Part shown: in pieces, positions 27,403 through 35,677 of the stretch
How the letters are laid out: every line of letters starts with the position of its first letter
Numbering within the stretch: position 1 is the first letter of the stretch
Assembly (NCBI GenBank): GCA_002498985.1
Contig: DAJO01000009.1
Location: forward strand, 1-63,951
Source: Euryarchaeota archaeon UBA257
Lineage (GTDB): Archaea; Thermoplasmatota; Poseidoniia; Poseidoniales; Thalassarchaeaceae
DNA length: 63,951 nucleotides
Reading direction: 5' to 3'
Position numbers and translations under genes: made by a program
The notes under the pieces: generated by a model
What the model was told of the DNA's origin: nothing
What the model saw: only the letters and a program-made list of their open reading frames with translations
Database searches by the model: none

Positions 27403-28656
27403 CTAGACTGTCCTGATTTGTAATAATGCTTGAGACAATTCAACACTGGGCGTCCAGTCTATTACTTTAGCACCATAACCTGAAATCGCTGTTAATCGAT
27501 TCTGTCTTTCTAGTTTTAATACCTCATAGGCCATTCTTGGAATCCTACTTACAAGCCTTTCAAGATCAATACTACTAGGTGATAAAACAATTACTTCATG
27601 ACCCTTACCTGAAAGATTTCTAATTGCCGACAAAGTAGTACCGTCTCCTTCAAGGCTGCTAATGATAAATACTGGAGAACCTCGAGAGATTCGTGGAGAT
27701 AGAGCATTAGTCACTGCTTGCAAAGGCATACTACCTTTTGATTCGACCGCTGCTAATTGACTAAGAACTTTATAATGCTGCTTATCTCCAGTTTCTGGAG
27801 GAAGAAAATCCATTCTTTCACCATAGGTAACCAAGGATACAGAATCTCTTCTCTTTATGAAATAGTTAGCAATTGAAGCTGCGGCTACAGTACCCATTTC
27901 TAACGGGTTCTTTAGGACTGTTCCAATTCTTGCTACATCACGAGTGTCAAGAATAATGAAAACGTCGGTTACTGCGTCTCTGGTTTTCTCATTTACCATT
28001 AATTCCCCTGTTCTAGCAAAAGCTTTCCAATTTATTGAACGAAAAGAGTCGCCAGGAAAATATTCTCTTAAAGCATAAAATTCCATACCTTGACCAGGTG
28101 TTTTTAGGGTTGTAGCTCCCGTATACATTTTCGGCACATCTGACCGAATCAAAGCCTCTTCTACATCTCTAACTTGAGGGAATACAGTAATATCTGATCT
28201 ATCGCCAACACTAGTTTCAGAAACAAATAAATTGAATGTATTTCTGTACCTGATAGACGTTGGCCCTATTGTGTAGTGGCCTCTTAATGGACAACGGACT
28301 GTGTAACGGATTGTTGCTGTCTGTCCAGGACCTAGATTCATTCTCATTAAATTTATTCCTTTTCTCATTTTCATCTCATGAGGTACATTATCAAAAACCT
28401 CTAACTGCTGTGTACGACGATATGACTTATTTGTAACCGTTAATACAACATTAATGTCGTCTCCTTTGTAAACATTAACTGCTGAAACATCTCTTTTAAT
28501 TTCTAAATCTGAATGGCCCTCAACCCATCCATTAATTGCTAAAAATGATATGAAAGTCAAACCCACAATCATCAGTTGGAAGTTTGAAATCATCATACCT
28601 ATCAAAATTAAGCTTATTCCACTTGTGAGAAGGATAGCCGCTTTACGAGTCCACAT
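27403..28656 (-). CDS. DUF58-domain protein
   Basis: A 417-residue protein with two N-terminal membrane segments (about 5-45), an Ig-like region (VYKGDDINVVLTVTNKS), and the DUF58 signature YFPGDSFRSINWKAFARTGELMVNE near residue 210. A von Willebrand A-like stretch follows (DVFIILDT...). DUF58 proteins commonly accompany MoxR AAA ATPases, which are thought to act as chaperones or metal-insertion factors. Here no MoxR gene is adjacent; the nearest ATPase is Cdc48. Its start overlaps the end of the DUF4350 gene by 14 bases, so translation is coupled. Its role is inferred from context only. Confidence 0.88.
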   Translation of the reverse strand: MWTRKAAILLTSGISLILIGMMISNFQLMIVGLTFISFLAINGWVEGHSDLEIKRDVSAVNVYKGDDINVVLTVTNKSYRRTQQLEVFDNVPHEMKMRKGINLMRMNLGPGQTATIRYTVRCPLRGHYTIGPTSIRYRNTFNLFVSETSVGDRSDITVFPQVRDVEEALIRSDVPKMYTGATTLKTPGQGMEFYALREYFPGDSFRSINWKAFARTGELMVNEKTRDAVTDVFIILDTRDVARIGTVLKNPLEMGTVAAASIANYFIKRRDSVSLVTYGERMDFLPPETGDKQHYKVLSQLAAVESKGSMPLQAVTNALSPRISRGSPVFIISSLEGDGTTLSAIRNLSGKGHEVIVLSPSSIDLERLVSRIPRMAYEVLKLERQNRLTAISGYGAKVIDWTPSVELSQALLQIRTV

Positions 28657-30295
28657 ATTCGACCTCCTCCTCAGAACTGGTTGAACCCCACTCTTTGATT
28701 CTCTTAACTACACCAACCAATTCATCTGGTTTGTACCTGCGATCTTCAAATATGAATTTAGTTAATACTTGATCATCAATCATTCTTTGTAACTCTGCAG
28801 CAGGAAGTGCATCAAATTCTTCTCTTGAGAGTGTATTTAAATTTCTAATTCTTGTCAATAAAACCTGCCTTATTTTTTCTGGCTTCTGATAATACTCGTA
28901 TCTTCTAGCATCACCAAATCCATAGTATATTATTCTAAATACATGGCGCCAATTCTCAGGATCCTCTTTACGGATTAGAACTGCTTCTAAAGTAATAAAT
29001 AAACCAAGGAAAAGTAGCAACATAGCCATCCAGTCATTAGTGAAGTAAATTAATAGATAATACATTAAATTGTATGTATCGCCAAACAATGTAGGCTGTT
29101 GATGTCTAGATTCATCAAAAATAACAATTGCATTTGAAGAACTTTTAGCACTAGAATTTCCAATCAATAAAGATTCAGCAATTACATCTAATGCCCACTT
29201 TCTGTTATCATTTGAAGGGACAACATCATCGACCCCTGAGTAGAATGCATCATCGTATAATGAGTTAGTTAATATTGAACCATCTGCAACAAAGTGTACC
29301 CTTCCTGAATCTGCACCGACACACAAACGATCTGCACAGTAACGGACATAAACTGCAAATGGACCTACTTCATCTCCATCAATACCAAAAGCGGAAGAAC
29401 CAATCGTAAGATTGCCATCATCATTAGTATCTAAGTATGAATCAAGTGTAGATTTACCAATGTCATATCTATTTTCAACTGGGTTGTAAGAACCTGCATT
29501 AAATGCAGATGGCTGGTTTGTTAATAAATTATAATTTTCTGAAAAATCCCATTGTGTTTCTGAAATCCATCTGTGCGAACATAGTCCGGCATCTTCTCTA
29601 GTAATTCCTGCAGGAAATGTAGTAATATCATAAGGGTCAGTGTCTAATAAATCAATAAAACCATCTGTATCAGTATCTCTGAGACATGGATGAATACTTG
29701 ATAAAGAGCCAGAATTAGTGGTGAAATTGAATGCAGAAGTCGTATTCACCCATATGAAATTGTAATCTAACTCTGTAGCATATGCTTCTCCATCATACAA
29801 TGTATGTCCAGAAAACTCTAATCCAAACTGTTCTGCTAAAGTTGAAGAATATCCTTTATCATCCATCAATAGTACTGTGCCACCTGCTTCGACAAATTCA
29901 TCGATGGCAAGTATCTCTGAAGTTGTGTATCCTGAACCTTCTGAAAGTTCTATCACATTTTCGTCACCAGTAAATCTAGGTAGTGAAATAGTATCCTTCT
30001 CAACACCTGAAATTATGAAAATAGCTTCTTCGGGATGGTCTATTTCACTCAATAAAAGAGGACTTGATACCAATGCAGTAGTATCAACCCCCATTCTGTT
30101 TATTTCTTCCCTAAATAGACCAAGGTCATTCCAGTCATCACCATAAGCTGATTGTTGGGTTTGACCGTCGGTAACATATGTCGCTGCGATAGTAGAAATT
30201 AGGAGTATTAGTAAAATCCAAAAAGCACCCACTAACATATTTCGGCGCGCTTTTAGAGTCGTTAATCTTCGAGTATAGTCGCGAAAATTAGCCAT
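28643..30295 (-). CDS. DUF4350-domain membrane protein
   Basis: About 550 residues. A membrane segment near the N-terminus (MLVGAFWILLILLISTIAA) is followed by a large ectodomain resembling the DUF4350/GATase-like fold, with VEAGGTVLLMDDKGYS near residue 150. A TSP3/calcium-type stretch DTDTDGFIDLLDTDPYD lies near 210. A second membrane span sits near 425-450, and a cytoplasmic tail has an arginine- and tyrosine-rich region (YYGFGDARRYEYY). The ATG at 30295 has a purine-rich GGTGGGG before it and is preferred over GTG 30307. It overlaps the DUF58 gene. Such pairs are typical of MoxR-type gene clusters of unknown detailed function. Confidence 0.82.
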   Translation of the reverse strand: MANFRDYTRRLTTLKARRNMLVGAFWILLILLISTIAATYVTDGQTQQSAYGDDWNDLGLFREEINRMGVDTTALVSSPLLLSEIDHPEEAIFIISGVEKDTISLPRFTGDENVIELSEGSGYTTSEILAIDEFVEAGGTVLLMDDKGYSSTLAEQFGLEFSGHTLYDGEAYATELDYNFIWVNTTSAFNFTTNSGSLSSIHPCLRDTDTDGFIDLLDTDPYDITTFPAGITREDAGLCSHRWISETQWDFSENYNLLTNQPSAFNAGSYNPVENRYDIGKSTLDSYLDTNDDGNLTIGSSAFGIDGDEVGPFAVYVRYCADRLCVGADSGRVHFVADGSILTNSLYDDAFYSGVDDVVPSNDNRKWALDVIAESLLIGNSSAKSSSNAIVIFDESRHQQPTLFGDTYNLMYYLLIYFTNDWMAMLLLFLGLFITLEAVLIRKEDPENWRHVFRIIYYGFGDARRYEYYQKPEKIRQVLLTRIRNLNTLSREEFDALPAAELQRMIDDQVLTKFIFEDRRYKPDELVGVVKRIKEWGSTSSEEEVEYVDS

Positions 30296-30383
30296 CCTAT
30301 ACCCCACCTAGTCAATACGACAAATATCGAGCCTGAACTTCGACTTATGACCGTTGTGAACGAATGAACGGTTGTGCATCATA

Positions 30384-30626
30384 CTATTCTGACAGTTTGA
30401 TTACCTTACCAACACTGTCTATCTCTTCAACTGGAACCGATAAAAGTCCATTTATCGTGGGCCAGGGAAGAAGTTGAGGATTTATGTCTGGTTCAATCAT
30501 GACTAGAATATTAGTTATATGGCCACTTTCAATATCGATAGTAAAATCTGTAACGATTCCTAATCTATCATCCGCACTATCATGAACTTCACGATTAATT
30601 ATTTCTCGACCGAATGTTAATGGCAT
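30384..30626 (-). CDS. PRC-barrel domain protein
   Basis: An 80-residue single-domain protein: LTFGREIINREV, then GIVTDFTIDIESGHITNILV, then LSVPVEEIDSVGKVIKL, the pattern of a PRC-barrel. In archaea, stand-alone PRC-barrel proteins have been tied to RNA-processing and, as CdpB-type proteins, to cell division. It lies nine bases after cdc48 on the same strand and is almost certainly co-transcribed with it. The link to division here is inference. Confidence 0.85.
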   Translation of the reverse strand: MPLTFGREIINREVHDSADDRLGIVTDFTIDIESGHITNILVMIEPDINPQLLPWPTINGLLSVPVEEIDSVGKVIKLSE

Positions 30627-30635
30627 TTATTTCCC

Positions 30636-32867
30636 TCAAGCTGATTCAATTCCTGAATGGACCTCAGAATTACGTCTTACTGACTCAAGTCCACTAGTTA
30701 ATCTTCCTTCCATCCTATTGTAGTAATCCATCATTTCATCAGTAATTGTAGGACGGACTCTATTAATTGCTTCTTCAAAGTGCTTTTTAGATACACTTTT
30801 CTTCTCTGCTCGCATTGAAATCAAAGCGGCTTCTCTACAAATAGCTTCAATATCTGCACCAGTATAATTAATCAACTGTGGAGCCAAATCCTCAATTTTG
30901 AATTTACCAAGAGGCATTGGTTCAGAATGAATCTTAAGAATTGCTCTAATTGAATCAACATCTGGAGGAGGGATATGAAGTACTCTTTCGAACCTTCCAC
31001 TTCTTAGTAATGCAGGATCTATCATTTCTGGACGATTAGTTGCTGCAACAACTATTACACCTTCCATAGATTCTACACCATCCATTGAACTTAGTAATTG
31101 ATTAACTACTCTATTCATCACATCGGAACCTTCACCGGTATTACTTCTTCTAACTCCTGCAATACTTTCAAACTCGTCTAAGAAAATTATTGAAGGGCTT
31201 GACTGTTTCGCTTTTTTGAATAATTCTCTGACTGCTTTCTCAGAATCACCAACCCATTTGGAAATCAATTCAGGGCCTTTTATTGTAATAAAATTGGCCT
31301 TTGCTTCATTGGCAATCGCCTTTGCAATTAGTGTCTTACCTGTCCCAGGCGCTCCGAAAAGAACTATTCCTCTTGGAGGATTAATGCCAAAATGTTCAAA
31401 CATTTCTGGCTTAGTTAGAGGCCATTCGATACTTTCCTTCAATCTCTCTTTAACTTCTTTTAATCCACCAACTTGATCCCAACTAACTTCAGGAACTTCA
31501 AGGAAAATTTCTCTTAAGGCACTGGGCTCAATTTCCTTAATCGCTAATTTGAAATCTGACATTCTAACTTCCATCTTCTCAAGTACTTCAGCAGGTATCT
31601 GTTCTTCATCTAAGTCGATTTCTGGCAAATATCTCCGAAGAGCTTTCATCGCAGCCTCTCTAACGAGAGCAGAAATATCTGCTCCAACGAAACCATGGGT
31701 ATTATCTAATAACCAATCAATCTCAAAGTCATCACTGATTGGCATCCCACGAGTATGGATACCAATTATTTCGGCACGTCCATTCTTATCTGGTACGCCT
31801 ATCTCTAATTCACGATCAAATCTTCCTCCACGACGAAGGGCGGGGTCGATTGCATCGGGACGATTGGTTGCACCAATTACGATGACATTGTCTCTGCCTT
31901 GCATTCCGTCTAGCAAAGTCAATAATTGTGCCACAACTCTTCTCTCAACTTCTCCGCTAACATCTTCTCTTTTAGGGGCAATAGAGTCTAACTCATCGAT
32001 AAAAATTATCGCTGGAGAGTTAGCGGCTGCTTCATCAAATATTTCACGTAATTGTTTCTCGCTCTCGCCATAATATTTCGATATTATCTCAGGACCATTT
32101 ATTGACGTAAAGTTAGCTTTAGTTTCAGACGCAACGGCCTTTGCAATGAGCGTTTTTCCAGTACCTGGTGGGCCATGTAGGAGAACTCCCCGAGGTGGAT
32201 CAATTCCTAATCTGCGGAAAAGAATCGGATGCTTCAATGGAAGTTCTATCATTTCTCTAACTTTTTGTAGTTGCTCTCCTATACCTCCTATATCCTCATA
32301 TGAAATAGTTGAAATTGGTTGTCCAGATTCATCTTCCTCATCAACCGGTTCTTCTTTAATGATTATTTCAGTATCTGGAATAACCTGAACAATGCCCTTT
32401 GGAGTAGTTTGAACTATTTGGAAAGGTAAAGCCTCTGCAAAAAGTGTCATCCCTGGAATAAAAATTCTATCTCCGGAAACAACTGGTCTTTTATTCAGTC
32501 CTCTACGAGCAAAACCCTCAATTCCTGGGCCAAAACGTACTTTCTGTTGTTTTGCCATTACGGGGCTCAGAATTAATTTTTGGCAAGGCTGTGTCTCTAC
32601 TTTACGGATCGAAACTTTATCTCCTAGGGAAACACCTGCATTTTTTCTAATAATCCCATCCACTCTAATAATGCCAAGGTTTGCATCTTCTGGACGACAG
32701 CGCCAAACAATCGCAGCAGTTTTTTGTTCGCCCGTTATCTCAACAATATCTCCTGGTTTCAAATTCAAATCATTATCGAAAGGTACTCTGGCACGACCAT
32801 GTCCTACATCGCTCGGTATTGCCTTTGCTACTCTAAGTTGTAAGTCATCTACTTCCTCGTTTGACAT
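30636..32867 (-). CDS. Cdc48/VAT-type AAA+ ATPase
   Basis: A 743-residue two-ring AAA unfoldase that extracts or unfolds proteins for the proteasome and other fates. The N-domain (about 1-185) has the double-psi barrel pattern. D1 carries Walker A GPPGTGKT near 230 and Walker B IIFIDELDS; D2 carries GAPGTGKT near 505 and IIFLDEFES. Second-region-of-homology arginines appear in ATNRPDAIDPALRR and ATNRPEMIDPALLRSGRFER. Length is normal for the family. It heads a minus-strand run with a PRC-barrel gene, DUF4350, DUF58 and a membrane protein, and is divergent from the aldehyde dehydrogenase gene. Confidence 0.97.
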   Translation of the reverse strand: MSNEEVDDLQLRVAKAIPSDVGHGRARVPFDNDLNLKPGDIVEITGEQKTAAIVWRCRPEDANLGIIRVDGIIRKNAGVSLGDKVSIRKVETQPCQKLILSPVMAKQQKVRFGPGIEGFARRGLNKRPVVSGDRIFIPGMTLFAEALPFQIVQTTPKGIVQVIPDTEIIIKEEPVDEEDESGQPISTISYEDIGGIGEQLQKVREMIELPLKHPILFRRLGIDPPRGVLLHGPPGTGKTLIAKAVASETKANFTSINGPEIISKYYGESEKQLREIFDEAAANSPAIIFIDELDSIAPKREDVSGEVERRVVAQLLTLLDGMQGRDNVIVIGATNRPDAIDPALRRGGRFDRELEIGVPDKNGRAEIIGIHTRGMPISDDFEIDWLLDNTHGFVGADISALVREAAMKALRRYLPEIDLDEEQIPAEVLEKMEVRMSDFKLAIKEIEPSALREIFLEVPEVSWDQVGGLKEVKERLKESIEWPLTKPEMFEHFGINPPRGIVLFGAPGTGKTLIAKAIANEAKANFITIKGPELISKWVGDSEKAVRELFKKAKQSSPSIIFLDEFESIAGVRRSNTGEGSDVMNRVVNQLLSSMDGVESMEGVIVVAATNRPEMIDPALLRSGRFERVLHIPPPDVDSIRAILKIHSEPMPLGKFKIEDLAPQLINYTGADIEAICREAALISMRAEKKSVSKKHFEEAINRVRPTITDEMMDYYNRMEGRLTSGLESVRRNSEVHSGIESA

Positions 32868-33007
32868 TCCACATCCCTCTGAACAATCCTCTGTAGTAAA
32901 AGGGGGTAGTTAAACCTGTGAACTTGAAGATGTCAAATGAATAATGGATTAAATCATCATAATCTTCCTTGAGAAGGTTTCTTGATAGAGTTATATTTCG
33001 CAGGCAC

Positions 33008-34636
33008 ATGACCAATGTACTTGAAACAGGATTTGAATTCATGGAAGCCAATAATCCCAACGGTAGCCCGAAGATTAAGGGATACAATATAATTAATGGA
33101 CAATTGAAATTATCTAGTGGCGGAGAAACTTTTGAAAGTCTCAATCCGGCATTACTTTCAGATAGTCTGGGAGAATTCCCTCTTTCAACTAAAGAAGATG
33201 TACATGAGGCTCTAGCTGCCGCTAGAAATGCATTTCCTTCATGGGCTGCTACACCAGCACCAACGAGAGGGCAGATTATTGGAAATATGGGTAGATTGCT
33301 GATGCAATACAAAGACGATATTGTAAGAGTTGAGACAAGAGAGATTGGTAAGACATTAAAAGAAAGTGGAGGAGAAGTTCAGGAAGCAATTGATACCTGT
33401 CTATTTTTCCAATCTGAAGGTCGTAGATTGTACGGGCAAACGGTTAATTCTGAATTACCTGACAAGGAACTCTTCACTTACAGGAGACCTTTGGGGGTTT
33501 GTGGGATAATCAATGCCTGTAATTTCCCTTCTGCAGTTCCTTTTTGGAAAATGATTCCTGCGATTATGTGCGGTAATACTTGCGTATGGAAAAGCCCTCA
33601 AGATTCTCCACTATTGTCATTCATGTTAACTAGAATTATGCATGAAGCGGGACTACCCAATGGAGTTATCAATCTGATTCATGGTAAAGGAAGTGGAGCA
33701 GGTCAACATCTTGTTGATGCTGTTGATGAAGGATTGGTCAACAAAATTAGTTTCACAGGATCTACTTCAGTAGGAAAAATGATTGGAGAAGTTTGTGGTA
33801 GAAACTTAGTATCTGCCAGTCTAGAATTAGGAGGTAAAAATCCGTTAGTAATAATGCCAAGTGCAAATATGGAGAACGCAGTAGAAGGAGCATATTGGGC
33901 AGGTTTCGGCACAGCAGGTCAACGATGTACCAGTCTTGGGAATCTAATAATTCATGAAGAAATTTATGATGATTTCATTGAAAAATTGATGGAAAAAGTT
34001 AGAACTACTACAATAGGAGATTCAATGGCTCATGAAAATGTATTGTATGGCCCTATGTTGTCTGAGAAGTACGCCAATGATTTCATTCGAGATTTACAAC
34101 TGTGTGAAAAAAGTGGCGCTAGAAAACTTTGGGGCAATGGAAGAATAACTTCGAATAATAAGCCTAAAAATTTCCTTGGTGACCCAGAGCAAGGAGTTTA
34201 CATGTGGCCACATGTTTATGCAGATGTTACTGAGGAAATGGAATGCTTCCATGAAGAAATATTTGGACCAGCAATTACAATCGTAAAGGCTAAAGATTTC
34301 GAACACGCATTACATCTTGCTAATGCATCACCATATGGATTATCAAGTGCAATTTATACGAATGATAGATTAGAAGCATATAGGTATAAGTCAGGAATTA
34401 AAGCAGGGATGACAGGAATCAATAATTCAACCACTGGTGCTGAAGCCCATCTTCCTTTTGGAGGAGTCAAAGGTAGTGGAAATGGTACCCGAGAATCAGG
34501 AATATGGGTAATAGAAGCATACTCGTATTGGCATGCAGTAAATGATGAATTATCGGGTAAATTACAACTTGCTCAGATGGACGTAGAAGAAATTGAACTA
34601 ATTGAAGAAGAAGTAGATTATTCTACATTAGCTTAA
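33008..34636 (+). CDS. Aldehyde dehydrogenase, ALDH7 (antiquitin) type
   Basis: A 542-residue NAD(P)-dependent aldehyde dehydrogenase. The catalytic glutamate lies in ASLELGGKNP near residue 275 and the catalytic cysteine in GTAGQRCTSLG near 309. The latter is typical of ALDH7, whose members oxidise alpha-aminoadipic semialdehyde in lysine degradation. FTGSTSVGKMIG (cofactor loop) and FGGVKGSGNG near the end are also present. The frame is open from 32969, but the ATG at 33008 is preferred because the extension is basic and family-atypical. A lysine-catabolic role suits the leucine and threonine genes nearby; other aldehydes are possible. Confidence 0.92.
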   Translation: MTNVLETGFEFMEANNPNGSPKIKGYNIINGQLKLSSGGETFESLNPALLSDSLGEFPLSTKEDVHEALAAARNAFPSWAATPAPTRGQIIGNMGRLLMQYKDDIVRVETREIGKTLKESGGEVQEAIDTCLFFQSEGRRLYGQTVNSELPDKELFTYRRPLGVCGIINACNFPSAVPFWKMIPAIMCGNTCVWKSPQDSPLLSFMLTRIMHEAGLPNGVINLIHGKGSGAGQHLVDAVDEGLVNKISFTGSTSVGKMIGEVCGRNLVSASLELGGKNPLVIMPSANMENAVEGAYWAGFGTAGQRCTSLGNLIIHEEIYDDFIEKLMEKVRTTTIGDSMAHENVLYGPMLSEKYANDFIRDLQLCEKSGARKLWGNGRITSNNKPKNFLGDPEQGVYMWPHVYADVTEEMECFHEEIFGPAITIVKAKDFEHALHLANASPYGLSSAIYTNDRLEAYRYKSGIKAGMTGINNSTTGAEAHLPFGGVKGSGNGTRESGIWVIEAYSYWHAVNDELSGKLQLAQMDVEEIELIEEEVDYSTLA

Positions 34637-34743
34637 ATCATCATTTCTCCGCACTCAGGACATGGAAGAGTAGGGAGCCAAACTCCAGGCATATGTCCGC
34701 AATTCGGACAAATTGATGAGGATATATCACTGAAACCATCCAT
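34633..34743 (-). CDS. Tiny zinc-ribbon protein, 36 residues
   Basis: The ATG at 34743 opens a 36-codon frame with two C-x2-C pairs: ICPNCGHMPG and LPCPECGEMMI, a complete zinc-ribbon pattern and nothing else. The frame overlaps the stop of the convergent aldehyde dehydrogenase gene by four bases, as many neighbouring gene pairs do. An upstream in-frame ATG would add an unlikely hydrophobic stretch. Small size makes it uncertain, but two correctly spaced metal-binding pairs are hard to get by chance. Possible zinc-binding adaptor; function unknown. Confidence 0.5.
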   Translation of the reverse strand: MDGFSDISSSICPNCGHMPGVWLPTLPCPECGEMMI

Positions 34744-34873
34744 TTTACTCAAACATACGATAAACCATAAGAACTTGAATATTCCGATAATAAAGAAGCG
34801 ATTGAGTAGGTGAAAAGCAATCACTTATTGGTCTCCTTTCATTCGCAAGCCTTACTGGTGTCTGCGCCAGTTG

Positions 34874-35668
34874 GTGAGTTCTTTGTCTGACGCTGTTAAA
34901 CTTCCTCTGAAAAAAGGATTTGGAAAAACAGATAGAATTGACAAGTGGTGGACAAAACCATTTTGGATGGGGTTCGGATTAACTCTAGCTCTTGTATACA
35001 CAGCATTGCGAGTTGTAGTCTGGGATGGAGCTATTCACTACGATGAACACAGAGTAACATCGCCAATCTTTTCACCTGACGTGATACACTTATTTGATCT
35101 TAAAACTCCCAATTGGATGAATTCCGCTTTGCTGATATTATGGATACCATTTGGATTTAGAGGAACCTGTTACTATATGAGGAAAGTGTACCATAGAGTA
35201 TTTTTCCAAAACCCTACAGCATGTGTGGTTGCAAAACCTGAAGTTAATTACCGAATAGGATACAAAGGCGAAACCGGACTATTTGTGCTAAATAATATCC
35301 ATAGGTACATGTTGTATCTAGCAATAATTATTCTATCAATGAAAGTTTATGATGTATACCACACAATGTGGTTCAATGATGGTACTGAATTCGGAATATC
35401 GATAGGGACATTAGTATTAGCTACTGAATCAATTCTTCTGTTCATGTATGTCGCTTCTTGTCATGCATTCAGGCATCTCTTTGGAGGAGGTATGAATCAG
35501 TGGAGAGGCGGTATATCGGGAATTATGGGTAAATTATATATCAAAATTAGTAATTTAAATATTGAACATGCGTTCTGGTTTTGGACTAGTTTAGTTATGG
35601 TATTTCTTGGAGACTTATTTGTTTTGGCAGTTGCAGAAGGAATTCTTACAGATATTCGAATAATGTGA
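34874..35668 (+). CDS. sdhC: Succinate dehydrogenase membrane (cytochrome b) subunit
   Basis: A polytopic protein of about 264 residues with five or so membrane segments. It carries histidines in NNIHRYMLY near residue 143 and ASCHAFRHLFGG near 197 that are candidates for heme ligands. It precedes sdhA by nine bases, and the flanking subunits look actinobacterial; in those enzymes a single large membrane subunit replaces separate SdhC and SdhD, which fits the absence of sdhD here. The start is uncertain: no ATG is available, and TTG 34871, GTG 34874 or TTG 34883 are candidates. It anchors the complex and passes electrons to quinone. Confidence 0.8.
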   Translation: MSSLSDAVKLPLKKGFGKTDRIDKWWTKPFWMGFGLTLALVYTALRVVVWDGAIHYDEHRVTSPIFSPDVIHLFDLKTPNWMNSALLILWIPFGFRGTCYYMRKVYHRVFFQNPTACVVAKPEVNYRIGYKGETGLFVLNNIHRYMLYLAIIILSMKVYDVYHTMWFNDGTEFGISIGTLVLATESILLFMYVASCHAFRHLFGGGMNQWRGGISGIMGKLYIKISNLNIEHAFWFWTSLVMVFLGDLFVLAVAEGILTDIRIM

Positions 35669-35677
35669 GGTGAAATA

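Noticed and set aside
30351..30376. Imperfect direct repeat (GTTGTG twice, GAACG twice) upstream of the DUF4350 gene
   Set aside because: Short, imperfect and without clear promoter context; too weak to call an operator.
31549..32073. A 174-codon plus-strand frame inside cdc48
   Set aside because: Antisense to a conserved ATPase domain; serine-rich shadow composition.
32845..33312. A 155-codon minus-strand frame between cdc48 and the aldehyde dehydrogenase
   Set aside because: Antisense to the start of the dehydrogenase; no domain, and it would overlap cdc48.
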